Source: Adiantum capillus-veneris (Eukaryota > Streptophyta > Polypodiopsida > Polypodiales > Pteridaceae). Taken from it: 64,000 bases of DNA. The stretch covers positions 50,167,122-50,231,121 of the forward strand of contig CM043959.1 in assembly GCA_014529385.2 (NCBI GenBank). Direction: 5' to 3'. A model generated the notes under the pieces. That model saw nothing but the letters and a program-made list of their open reading frames with translations. It was not told where the DNA came from and searched no databases. How positions within the stretch are numbered: the first letter of the stretch is position 1; the number at the start of each line of letters is the position of its first letter. A program made the translations under genes and the position numbers. Below are positions 1-10,324 of this stretch, piece after piece.

Positions 1-2339
1 TCCCAATCCTAATGCCACCAGATCCAAAGGAGACCTAATATGTCACTCCAAGTGTAGGTTTCGAAGCAATTGGTGTTGTTTTGATGCAAAAAGATCCTAA
101 AACATCATACATGAGGCCGATCTATTTTGCAAGCAAGGTGATGACTCCGTCCGAGAAGGGATACACTGAAATGGAGAAAGTGGTCTTTGCAATCTTGTTT
201 GCGGTAAGGAAGTTTAGATCGTATCTTCTCCCTGTGCCATTTGTTTTTCTCACCTTAGAGTACAATCTACCATATGTAGTACAACACATGAGCCTCTCAT
301 CTAGAATAGCAAAGTGGGTGCTTGAACTCCAAGAATTTGAATACACTTTCCTTGTAGAAGATAGCACAAGAGCAGGACTTGCAGACATTCTCACCTACAA
401 AGTGAGAGAAAGGGAAGGATCACGACTACAAAGAGAGGAAGGCTCAAAACAGTTCAAAGTGAAGGAGATTGATAATGCCCATACTTTATGCTTTGACGGA
501 GCTTATCAACGCCAACAAGACAAAGCAGCAGGGGGAATCATCATTTTGAACCCACAAAAGGAGGTAATGGTTAGAAAAGGTATCACTCTACCCAGTGTTC
601 ACTCTAACAATGAGGCTGAGTATGCTGCTCTAACCCTTGGGTTAGAAGAATGCAAAGAATTAGGCATACAAAGACTTATTATAAAAGGTGATTCTTTGCT
701 AGTGGTCAGGCAAATCCAAGGGACTTGGAGGTGCAAGAATCGTGCATTGTTTGAGTGGCTTAGTAGTGTAAGAGCTTTGATGAAGGGTTTTAAAGCAACA
801 CAGGTACAACACATTGTGAGAACTCATAACAAGGAAGCAGACTTACTCGCAAATGAAAAGCTTCAAATGGCGGTAGGAGGTGTGAAACTATATGAACCCA
901 AATATCAAGGTCAAGAGGAGCTAAAAGACATTATCTTCTTTCTACAAGCAGGTGAGTGTCCCAAACACTTAGACAAGGTGCAAAGACATAGACTAGTTAA
1001 GAAGGCCACACCTTACCAGTTGATCGGGGATGATTTATATCACAAAGGGAAAGATTTGGTCTTGAGGAGAGTACCAGGTGTGCAAGAGATAGAGAAAATT
1101 CTTCTTTCATGTCATGATGATGTCTGTGGTGGTCACTTTTCTCAAGATATTACAAGTAGGAAGATTTTACAAGCACGGTTTATTTGGCCGAGCTTACATT
1201 GTGATGTCCAATATTGGTGTAAGGCATGTAAGCCATGCCAAATTGTTGGGGATAGACGACTAACATATGAGCCTCGAGTCCCAATAATATCTTATGGCCC
1301 TTTTGAAAAGTGGGGTGTGGATGCAATAGGTCCCCTACCTCGTACTTCTACAGGGAAGGTTTTCATCATCATGGGTGTTGACTACATGACACGATGGGCG
1401 GAAGCAACAAGCACAACCCGAATCACAGCTGAAGAGGTATGAAAGTTTATTTTTGATCATATTTGTAGTAGGTTTGGAACACCCCTAGAAATCTTATCAG
1501 ATCGAAGCCCGGGTTTTAGGGCTGACCTTCTGAATGATCTCTTGAGGAGGTTAAAAGTGAAACACCTGCATTCCACACCCTACTATCCTCAATGCAATGG
1601 ATTGGTGGAAAAAGTGAATGGAATGATATGTAAGATCATTTCTAAGGAGGTTGTGGATCGGCCTAATGATTGGGATCGTCATTTGACGGCTGCTCTTTGG
1701 GCATATAGGACATCTTTCATGGTATCTACCCAATTCACCCCTTTTCATCTAGTTTATGGACAAGAGGCACTTCTCCCCATTGAGGTAGAGCTCTCAAGCT
1801 TGCACGTTCTTGCAAGAGTGGCAAAAAAACCAAAAGAGGTTCTACATGAAAGGATCTTAGATCTCCAACGACTTGAGCTAGATAGGGAAGAGTCCATTGA
1901 TCACTACATCACCAAAGCGACAAGCCAAAGGGATAAAATCAACAAGAAGCTCAAGGGGAAAGGATTGAAGGAAGGTATGTTGGTTCTTCGCTATGATAAC
2001 CGACTTGATACTCGACTTGACAAAATTTTTTTGCAAAGATGGGAGGGACCTTTCATAATAAAAAAAAAGTTTGGGAATGGTAGTTATAGATTAGCAGATT
2101 TATCAGGAAAACTCCACAAGACCAGAGTCAATGGATGGAGATTAAAGCCCTACTTTCAACGTATCAATCCGTTGATAGGCAGTCATCTGCCTACATCATC
2201 TAAGCTCCAAATTGGCATGGCTCCCTTCGGCTGGGCAAATGCTCCACCTATTTTTAAAGCTTTGATGTGCAAAGAAGAACCAGCCTTGGAATCTGAACAT
2301 ACCCGAGGCAACCCTCCCATCTCCGATTTATGGGATTGA
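1..2339 (+). pseudogene. E1 Ty3/gypsy pol fragment (RNase H, second RNase H, integrase)
   Basis: This is the 3' part of a Tat-like gypsy polyprotein, entered from the left window edge. In order: the end of the RT-linked RNase H (around AIGVVLMQKDP, YFASK), a second archaeal-type RNase H with its acidic residues visible in CFDGAY, NNEAEY, KGDSLL and NKEAD, the integrase zinc region (H...H, CKACKPC), the integrase core with WGVDAIGP, LSDRSPGF and NGLVEKVNG (D, D, E kept), and the C-terminal domain (RWEGPF). One frame runs throughout, broken by TAA at 39 and TGA at 1440. After the TGA it continues without loss, so the break is a point mutation. The protein would cut the RNA strand during reverse transcription and integrate the cDNA. 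The upstream RT, gag and 5' LTR lie outside the window. The ordinary-looking start at 81 is only where the frame reopens after the first stop. Confidence 0.93.
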
Positions 2340-2470
2340 GGTAATAAAAAGCAGGTCTAATGGAGTAAAAGAGTGCATGACACTCCTCCTATTGAAAAAA
2401 AAAAAATAGAAAAGAAAAAATGACAAAAAAAAGAGAAAGAAAAAGAAAGAAAAAAAGCAACACCGTCCTC

Positions 2471-2505
2471 CTAAAGATATGAATATCTTTAGGCTTGGGG
2501 GAGGG
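2471..2505 (+). promoter_or_regulatory. E1 hairpin plus polypurine tract
   Basis: A perfect inverted repeat with 10-bp arms (CTAAAGATAT) and a 2-nt loop at 2471-2492 is followed at once by a purine-rich run (GGGGGAGGG) ending at 2505. In gypsy elements this tract primes plus-strand DNA synthesis and marks the start of the 3' LTR. The tract role is established for the family. The function of the adjoining hairpin is inference, but E2 shows the same arrangement twice. Confidence 0.8.
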
Positions 2506-4020
2506 CTAATATGAGTGGCATAAAATGGTAACCATCTTTTTGCAACATTTCTCAGCCTACTCAACGTCCTCTTCCTCATATGTGTATATATTTTTCTACG
2601 CTATTAAGTTATCTAGAGTAAATTCCCCCTCTTTGTTTAACCTTTGTGGCGACACATACATTGTACTCTTCCCAAAAAATGTCACCTTAGTCATATATTT
2701 ATATTACCACCCTTTTCTTTTTTCTTTGTAAATAAAAGTAAGCATACAATAACCAACTATCTACCCCAAACTTTCTTACCTCTTGTGAATTAGTAGTAGA
2801 AAAATAATATATCCATCTTTCATCCCATATAGATAAATTCCCATGGGAATCAACTCTCCACTTGTCTTTACCAAATATTATGGTCCCTCTCTACAAGTCT
2901 TCTATGCCCCCTACATAGGTGGCCCAATATCTCTTAAGAATATACATATAGTTTCTCTCCTTTCAAAAAGACTCCAATTGTATATTCTTTTCACAAGCAA
3001 ATAATATTGGGCCCTCCTCTATTTGTTTAAGCATCATAGCCTTTTGAAAAAGCATGATTCCCCTTGGATGCATACAAGCAAAGGGCCCATACAAGAAGAC
3101 TTGGAAGCAAAAGGTTCCCTAGCCTAGTGTGGACCTCCCAAACCGAATTCCTTGGTGCATGGGCGTGAAGAATAGTCCAAATTCATATCAAACATGTTGA
3201 GAAGGTCAATTTTGCCTTTTGAAGCATGTCATTCCGAGCTACAGGTAAAAAGTTATGGTCAAAATAGTGTAAATCTGTCAGATTTGCAGCAAAAGGGAAC
3301 TGTAAATCAAGTAAATCAAGAGGGTGAGATCTTATTTTTTCCCTACTCATCTTCTAGAAGAGCAATGAGTGTTCAAGGTCACTTGCATGTGATGGGACCA
3401 ACCTAAACATGCTTTCTAAATGCCAAGACAGACAAGTTGAGATACCTCGCAGGAGCCACCCGTAGGGCCTCATGGTGGGGCCCACCTACATTATGCACCC
3501 CTATGGAGCCTTCATGGTCTAAAATGATATTTTTGGTGAATAAATAGTCCCTTTTATGTCCAATATTCAATGAGTGGTCAAAGGACACTTAATTAGGTCT
3601 AATCACTTACTCTAATTAAGTGTAGCATAATCCCACTCCTACACAACTATAAATAGCTCCTCTTGGAGAGACTCAAGGACACACACCTATATTTTCAACT
3701 TCGTGTTGTTTCTTGATCAATAGTAGAGAAAACCCCAACTCTCCCTCTTTCACATCCTCCCTCCTAACCTTCCTCTTTGGAGGAAGTGCAACTCTATTCT
3801 CCACTCTTTCCATTCTACAAATCTCTTACTCCATCAACCCAATAAATCATGTGTAGCACCTCAATAACTTGTAAATACATCATGATCTCTCTCATGGTTA
3901 TGTTAATGATCATGAAATCATCTTCAAAACTTTCAAGTGTCGCAATTCGTGATGGTTAGCAAGCGTCGGTCCTCCCCTTAAAAGGTGTGAGAGAAATCAA
4001 GTAAGTGTTCTATTCTCAAT
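2506..4020 (+). repeat. E1 3' LTR (right end approximate)
   Basis: The segment begins directly after the polypurine tract and has no coding capacity. It holds a promoter with a TATA box at 3648 (TATAAATA) and AATAAA-like signals about 60-200 bp downstream, as expected for U3-R-U5. I could not place the right edge because the partner 5' LTR lies outside the window. 4020 is a guess based on the end of the promoter and poly(A) region. Confidence 0.6.
3648..3655 (+). promoter_or_regulatory. TATA box in E1 LTR
   Basis: TATAAATA lies in a GC-poor LTR, about 60 bp upstream of a pyrimidine-rich stretch and an AATAAA-like region. It fits the U3 promoter of a plant gypsy LTR. Confidence 0.6.
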
Positions 4021-4558
4021 TTACCATTGGTTTGTTTCTCCACCCTTATTCAATTGGTCTAAAGAAATTTCTCACTCCAACTCTCTTTTGCTTCATTACA
4101 TATGCATGTGGCTACCTCTCATGGTGATTTTATTTGTGTCATGGCATTGCATAGATGGAGATGAGTTCTCTATGAAAAGTGTGTTAGTTTGATGTAAGTG
4201 ATTCTCTTGTGTGTTTGAGAGGCAAGTCTTGTGTGAATGATTTTTTGATGAGTGCTTGAGAGAGGAAGAGTTTGGATGTATTATGGGTATTCTTATGGGG
4301 AGAAGGTGAATGCTATTCCACAAATTACATATTTCATTTTGATGCACGGCATTGGGTTGCATAATCGTTGATGGTGTTCAAGTATCCAAAGTGTATATAG
4401 AGTAAGGGGGTTTTCAAAGTGTGTTGCTTGAGTGGGTGAGTACAAGTGTCATTTTGATTGGTTTCCTTCTCCACTCCCAAAAGAAGGTGGTGCCCCAAGT
4501 AGTGTGCGTACCTCTTTACAAAAATTTTGTGAGGGTAGGCCCATTGGTTTGGGTTTAG
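4021..4558 (+). other. Upstream region of the H3-Ulp1 gene
   Basis: No convincing coding exon is visible. A strong donor-like GTGAGT at about 4437 and an acceptor-like TTTAG ending at 4558 could bound an intron whose 5' exon I cannot find. The region may hold the promoter and leader of the H3-Ulp1 gene, or the tail of the E1 LTR. Confidence 0.3.
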
Positions 4559-6595
4559 AGGCCACATTTCAAAAAGCTTGCCCTCACTGGTACTTCCAAA
4601 CCAAAGAAGAGCACATCTCAGAGGAAGGACCCTAAACCAAGCACACCTGACCCTCAACCAAGCAAAATAAAAACTACACATCAGAGGAAAGCTTCCAAGC
4701 CACTGCAGCTTAAGCCTCTCCTTACAAAGAGAAAGTTCAAGCAGGGGGTCAAATGTCTAAGAGAGATAAGGAAGGCCATAAAGGCCATCAATCTTGCAAT
4801 TCCCAAACTGCCCTTCCAAAGACTATGCAAACAAGTTGCAGAGGAGTACAAGATTGACATGAGGTGGACTAGAACTGCATTGGCATGTATCCAGGAGGCT
4901 TCTGAGGACTTTATGATTGAGCTTTTCCAAGATGCCTATATCTGTGCAGCTCATGCCCATAGGGTTACTTTGATGGACAAAGACATGATCACTCTCAGGA
5001 GGCTGAGATACAGGTTTTCAAGAATGTTGGAGCCTGTCCTTATGCATGATATTAAGGCCTTTAATATTCTCAACATTCCTCCATGGAGGAAGCCCAAGGA
5101 GCCTGAAGTAGGAGTAGTTGATATTACTGAAGAAGAGGAAAAGGAAAGGAAAAAGAGAGCAAAGGAAGACAAGGAAATTGCAGAGATAAAGGAGCTTGAC
5201 CTGTTGGAACCTCAGCTAGTGCCCCTCTTGAGGAGTGTCAATCCTACTGGTTTTGTTGTCGCTCTATTTAGTAAGGAGGATCCTAGGGAGGATTACAATT
5301 CACTTGACTTTGAGACCTTGGAAATTCTCAAGGACTGGACCAAGGAGATGAATTCTCCACTCCTTATCACATGCCTCAGGTTGTTTTTGTTTTCCTCTGT
5401 ATTTTTGTTTATAGCAAGAACTCTTTATATAACAATATCTTGTACCAGGTTAATGATGCATACATATGAGCCAGACCTTCAACAAAAGGTGGAATTTTTA
5501 GACCCTTCTATCTCCCACTTTCTCAGGACAGAGACAAATATTAGAGAGCTCACAAAGTGGTTGACTCATGTGGACTTGGAAATCTATGAAATTTTCTTGA
5601 TTCCTTATCATGAGAGGTAAGTTTCCTACCTACACCTTGTGAAGAGAATTTACTAACTCATGTTAGAAGGCTAACTGAGGCTTGTTTTTATAGCTCACAT
5701 TGGAGTTTAATTGCAATTGATATTGTGAAAAGAAAATGCTACTTTGTCAATTCTCTTGCTGGAGTACATGGTCAAGCAAAATTGTAAGTATAGTAGCAGA
5801 CACATTTTGTAAACCACAAGCAGAACCTCAAGCACATACTTTTAATAAAGAATTTTGGACAGTGTTTCTACAAGATTTTTAGAGACACTGGAGAATTGTC
5901 CACCCATGCCAAAGATGCTGACTGAAATCCAATTTTCAGTTGTGAAGGTTGGAATTCTTTATGCTTTGTTCACTTCAATGGATTATCCTCAAATATTTTT
6001 TCCCATAAATACATGTAATGAGTTGCAGCTTCCAATCCAGCCTGAAATCCATTCATGTGGATGGAGGGTAGTGACAAATTCCAAGCTCCTCTTGGACTTC
6101 ATATACTGCAATGACAATCAGAATATAGAAGTATAGCATATTTCATATTTGCCAGCTGTATTTTTCCTCATTTTATTGTTCCTAAAACTTGCTTTCTATT
6201 GCCTTGTATAGATCAACAGAGAGTGCTATAGTGAGAACCATGTATGGTTGACAAGAGCAAAAATTATCAAGTATATGATTGAAGCAAATGGACAACTGCA
6301 AGAGGTATTTAAAGATGATGATGTTGAAGAGAAGGGGAAAGCAAAGCTAGAAAAGGCAAAGGGGAAAGCAAAACTAGAAGAGGAAAAGGGAAGTGAAGAG
6401 GAAGAAGAGAGTGGTGAGCAGGAAAAGGCAAGTGAAGAGATGGATGATAAGAGAAAGAGGAAGCAGCCCTCAAGCCCTCCTGCCAAAGAGCCCACAAGAA
6501 AATCTCCCAGGACAAAAGAGCCCACTGCAAAAGCACCAACCCCATTAAGGAAGTCCCCTAGGGACAGGAAAACTCCTGGCAGAAAACTATTCTAG
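4559..6595 (+). CDS. Histone H3-fold / Ulp1 (C48) protease-like fusion, five exons
   Basis: Predicted exons are 4559-5379, 5449-5616, 5694-5783, 5863-6130 and 6212-6595. All junctions are GT-AG and in phase, giving 577 codons with the stop. The introns are 69-81 bp and T-rich, and the second contains a TACTAAC branch site. Residues about 1-57 form a K/S/T/P-rich tail. Residues 58-160 match the H3 histone fold (LREIRK, KLPFQRL, ALACIQEASEDF, HAHRVTLM-KDM). An acidic/basic charged linker follows. Residues about 275-475 match Ulp1-type proteases, which cleave SUMO: H332 (SHW), N349 where the family has Asp, Q419 and C425 (SCGW). The last 100 residues are highly charged, with KSPR repeats like linker-histone DNA-binding motifs. 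A nuclear chromatin role is inferred. The first 69-bp intron is in frame and could be retained. No ATG is in frame before 4859, and a TAG at 4556 closes the frame upstream, so a first exon is missing or lost. Confidence 0.8.
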
Positions 6596-6817
6596 CTTTT
6601 TGTAGCCCACTCTAATTGTAGCCCACTTGTATCAAGCTTCCCACTTGTATCCAATTGTCTATTATATGTAATTGCAAATATTTGAAATTGAATACATTTT
6701 TATCACCTTGTTTTAAGACTCTGTTACAAAATCAAATCATTGAAGTAAAATCATTGATGTTTGGAAAAGTTGCATTTCAATAACAAAATAAAGATCCTTT
6801 TAGATCTTTATTTCAAT
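6596..6817. other. Spacer between convergent genes
   Basis: An AT-rich 3' flank follows the H3-Ulp1 stop. It contains several poly(A)-like motifs around 6660-6700 (AATTG, AATACA). I see nothing else in it. Confidence 0.4.
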
Positions 6818-6907
6818 AAGATCCTTGCAGGTCATGTGATACAAAACAAGATCCTTGCAGGTCATGTGATACAAAATAAGATCCTTGCAGGTCATGTGTT
6901 ACAAAAT
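6818..6907. repeat. Three tandem copies of a 30-bp unit
   Basis: Units at 6818, 6848 and 6878 share GATCCTTGCAGGTCATGTG and differ by only one or two bases. The array lies between the 3' ends of the two convergent genes, ending 16 bp short of the stop of the minus-strand gene. It may form part of that gene's 3' UTR. Confidence 0.9.
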
Positions 6908-6922
6908 TGCCTTGAAGGATGT

Positions 6923-8223
6923 TTAAGGCACCAAATGTACAATGCCATCCAAGATGTCCTTGCACTGTAGCCTCTTTTCATTCCTTTTTGATACCTACAA
7001 AAACAGTCCAAGTTAAATAAAGAACCAATAAGAGAACAAGAGACTTTTAGGGATAACAGTTACCTTTCCACCATTTATTTGAAAGCAGAATGTTGTGGGC
7101 AGCTCAATTTCATCATTTTGCAGGACCAATCTCAATTGATGTAAGCTACACATGCCTCTTATCTTTACAATTGACAGATGCTCATTGTTTACCCATATAT
7201 CAATGTCTTCTATTGGGCTATCAATGAAGTCCTCCATGTCTTGATCAAGTGGAGTTAGCTGACCACCAACATAGTGCCATCTTCTGTAATAAAATGACAT
7301 AATGAAGTTTTGTGTCCCTATCATGTATTTGCAAGAAATTGAGCCAGCTTGCACATTACAAGTGATTCCATTCACTGTTTTGGTGTTCCAACCCTCATCC
7401 ACAAATTCAAGTACATTTGTTGAGTCTAAAGTCTTCACTGACAACATTGTTCTAGATTTTCTGACTTCAGCATTAGAGAAGAAGTCTACAAAAACTGTAA
7501 TGGGCATGAATATAGAAATTCTACTCTGTTTGCTTGCTATGTTTGCTTTCAAACACTTTTGAATCTCACAAAACAGTTTGCACCTGTAGACCTCACTTGT
7601 ATTTGAGCTAGGGAGTGACCATTCTCCACTTTTGAAATCAGGCAAGTCTAGCTTGGTTGTGGCTCCAAGTTCTCCAGTCCTTCTAGGTGGAACATAATAA
7701 TGGTCAAAGAAGAATATTCCATTCTCTGCCAGTGAACCCTTAGTCCTTCCCTTGTATATTTCTTCACCAATTGATCCATGACACACATCCAGAATATTTA
7801 TAACACATTCTATTGGCTGCCATTCCATAATGTTTGAAGGATACAAATCTGTACAACAAATAACCTTATACAACATACATTACAAATAAGGATTTAAGTT
7901 AAGAGACTTACAGTTTGGTCTATGTAATGGCAAAGCAGAACTCTCTGAGTCAATATGCAGATCTTTATGCATGTACACATGCTGCACCAGCACCTCTTTG
8001 ATTTTTTGTTGTCGCCAAAGCTGAAATCTTTAACAATACCCTTCCATCCCGCCAAGAAAGATTTTTTGGTGGAAGACTTTATTCTCTTGTTCTGTTGCAT
8101 CAGTATCCACGTTCCTTTGTGTATAGTTGTTGGAATCCATTCTCCATTTTGATCAGTCGTGTTGTAAGTGACAATGGCTTCAATGGAAGTTCTTGGTCTT
8201 TTTTATCGTGATGAAGATTCCAT
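6923..8223 (-). pseudogene. Unrecognised three-exon gene convergent with H3-Ulp1
   Basis: Exons on the minus strand are 8223-7912, 7864-7064 and 6994-6923. With these joins the reading is in phase for 395 codons. The last intron (69 bp) has good GT-AG ends and the same size as those of the neighbouring gene. The first is only 47 bp with this acceptor. A 63-bp alternative ending in TACAG breaks the frame. The ATG at 8221-8223 is followed by TAA at codon 7 (8203-8205), just before an NLS-like KRPR. Either the gene is dead or translation starts later, for example at the ATG at 8098-8100. Visible features: a basic N-terminus, a cysteine-rich stretch (CWCSMCTC), and a C-terminal segment (MCSLHQLRLVLQ, then F-F-x-I-N-G-G-K-V) that could be a small beta-rich fold. 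I do not recognise a family. Confidence 0.55.
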
Positions 8224-9133
8224 GGTGAAAAAAGAAATGAGCAGATAAGTTTAGCCTGAGTTCAAGAGAAGAATAAGCAGAATGTGCAAAAAACGGTTCA
8301 AATCTGGAAAAGATCATGAGATAGAATCCAAACATTGTTTTATGATGACGACGTGAAAAATGAAAACAATATAATATAAGAAGTACGTCTTTCTAAAAGC
8401 GACAGCTATTAAATGCCTTTGCACTTTTACTTGTTTACATTGCTATTTACCAGCTCAAAGTTGTGGTAAAGATAGAATATTTGCTTTTTTTGTGAGTTTT
8501 CAAAAATAGAGGTTCCGTAACGGAAGCTCTTCAACCATTGGTTGAGACCACTCTCTCTCTACACGCTAAAAGGCACAAAAATGACCTCAAAATTCCCCTA
8601 ATGAGTGCAGAAATCCAGGCTAAATGCAGCAGGAGACATCCTACGTGTAGGATGTCTATTGGGGCATTCTGGAGAGAAAATTTGACTTGGCCTAGACAGT
8701 GAGATTCTATTTAGCATAAGGGCTCTAGAACTTCTTTCATAGGTAAAATTGGACCGTGATTGCCCATTTGACAAAGCAAATACTGAATTCAAGCTTTTTC
8801 ACGTAAATTGGCCAACATCAAGGAAGGGTACTGTTTCAAATTAGCAACCTAATCAGGAACGTCAACAGTATATAGAATACAGTAGTGGTTGAGATTAACT
8901 CTCCAGTTATACCAATCATTACTAAGATCACCTCCAGCAGATAAATGCGTTGATCCAATTGCCGAAATTAAAACTCTTGTGTACAGGTCTATTCACCAAC
9001 AAAGCAAGACGTTATGTAGAAACTGATCCATTGCCAGGTTAGTGGTTGAACTTGTGATAAGTTGCATTGATAAGTTTGATGAATTTAAGATCAGGAAGAT
9101 ACATTGTTAGAGACTAGAAAGTGGCAGGTGACC
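8224..9133. other. Non-coding stretch between the minus-strand gene and E2 gag
   Basis: Its left part is probably the 5' flank of the minus-strand gene. Around 8510-8550 are two short inverted repeats (TCAACCATTGGTTGA and an imperfect one around TTCCGTAACGGAA). A copy of the 24-bp palindrome listed below lies at 8634. I looked here for a 5' LTR matching 22,030-23,947 and did not find one. Confidence 0.5.
8634..8657. repeat. 24-bp palindrome, isolated copy
   Basis: The half-site AGACATCCTACG is followed by its near-perfect reverse complement. Four further copies lie at 17,504, 17,789, 18,072 and 18,356. This copy differs from the perfect form by one C-to-T at the central CG. Its right flank (tctattgggg-cattctggagag) loosely resembles the flank of the copy at 17,789, so it appears to be a stray unit of the same array. 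Confidence 0.85.
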
Positions 9134-9151
9134 AAGTTAGCGTAGTGTCCA

Positions 9152-10254
9152 CTGAAGAGAGTGTAACTCAGGCAAGGTTACATCCACTAGCACCGATTAT
9201 TGAGGAAGGAAGTGATACTGACACGTCGTCAGACAAATCTTTCTTCATGATGGGGAGCCAACAGCCAGGAAGTTTCGCCTATGAGGGACCTATGTGAGGA
9301 GGAAGTACCTCCCAAAATCCTTCGAATGATTCCAGGCTTACTGTGATCTTCTTGGAGGGAACAAACTCAAGAGGAGCCCTAGTCTATTCTGACTGTCGAG
9401 GTCGCAAGTGCATTTGTATTGAAGAGAGGCCAGCACAAAGATTGGAGATAATCCACGTGTATGATGATGGAGATAGATTCCGAGACGAAAAGGGAAACCA
9501 CTATTTAATAGTTAGCAACCCTGAAGATTACAACAGATATGGAGACAACGTAGCTAAAGGGAAAATGATTTCAGAAACTCAAGAGCCTCCACCAAACATT
9601 GATTGGCATGGAGCTATTTTCATGTACGATAAGAAAACAATCAGGGTTCCAACTTATAACGAGAATGTGGGAATCTACAAACACGAGAGCGAGGGTATTG
9701 TCTCTTAGTTTCGCAGTAAAGAACCATACGTAGACGAACTAAGAAAAGACAAATTTCTTTACTTATTCTCTTATGAAACTGCTACGGGGAAGGGCATAGT
9801 TTTTGTTGATAGATATGGGAGAGAATACCAACGTATTCTCCCATAGGAAGTAGAAAGAGCAATAGGTCCAGGAGCATCAGCATATGCCCCTGAGGAAATG
9901 CCGAGAGCCTTCCACACCCCAAGCAAGTCAACGAATCCATTCTCACATGAGTATGACGCTACATCACATTCCCCCAGACCGCGAGCATTCAACAACCAAG
10001 ACCAACCAGTAAACCAGCCATCATTGCAGGCATGGCTTAGACAAAGTGCGACAATGGAACTAGACAAAAACCGAGAGGGTTATCCAGCGGCTCGAGGGCT
10101 CAGGGATTTGCAAGAACCACCACACTATTCAAGGTATCAAGCAGAGAGTAAGCCAAAGACACAAGGGTCGACCGAATTTGGAGGACCACCCATGGAACGC
10201 GTTCAAAGAGAAGGACCCCACCTCCGGCGAGAACCTTTAGAAATTATGGCTTAG
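9152..10254 (+). pseudogene. E2 gag N-terminal region
   Basis: An open frame carries a charged, proline-rich protein interrupted by TGA at 9295 and TAG at 9706 and 9844. The text continues sensibly through each. The TAG at 10,252 lies at the point where a better reading shifts frame (LGALLGEEPAYY and onward), so a small indel sits near 10,245. A second shift occurs near 10,325-10,350. I see no known domain in this part. Its place before the capsid-like domain matches the long gag leader of E3. Confidence 0.6.
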
Positions 10255-10324
10255 GAGCATTATTGGGCGAGGAACCAGCCTATTACAGAAGGCCTGAGGA
10301 GGGGTATAGACTTGGAAGGGGTGA

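Noticed and set aside
4432-4635. A 67-codon ORF as first exon of the H3-Ulp1 gene
   Set aside because: It starts with TTG, lies in a different frame from the histone exon, and no splice joins it sensibly.
5380-5448. Membrane segment within the H3-Ulp1 ORF (LFLFSSVFLFIA)
   Set aside because: It is the translation of a 69-bp T-rich GT-AG intron; removing it restores continuous C48-like text.
8224-9133. 5' LTR of E2
   Set aside because: No match to the 22,030-23,947 LTR and no primer-binding site could be found; the 5' end is probably missing.
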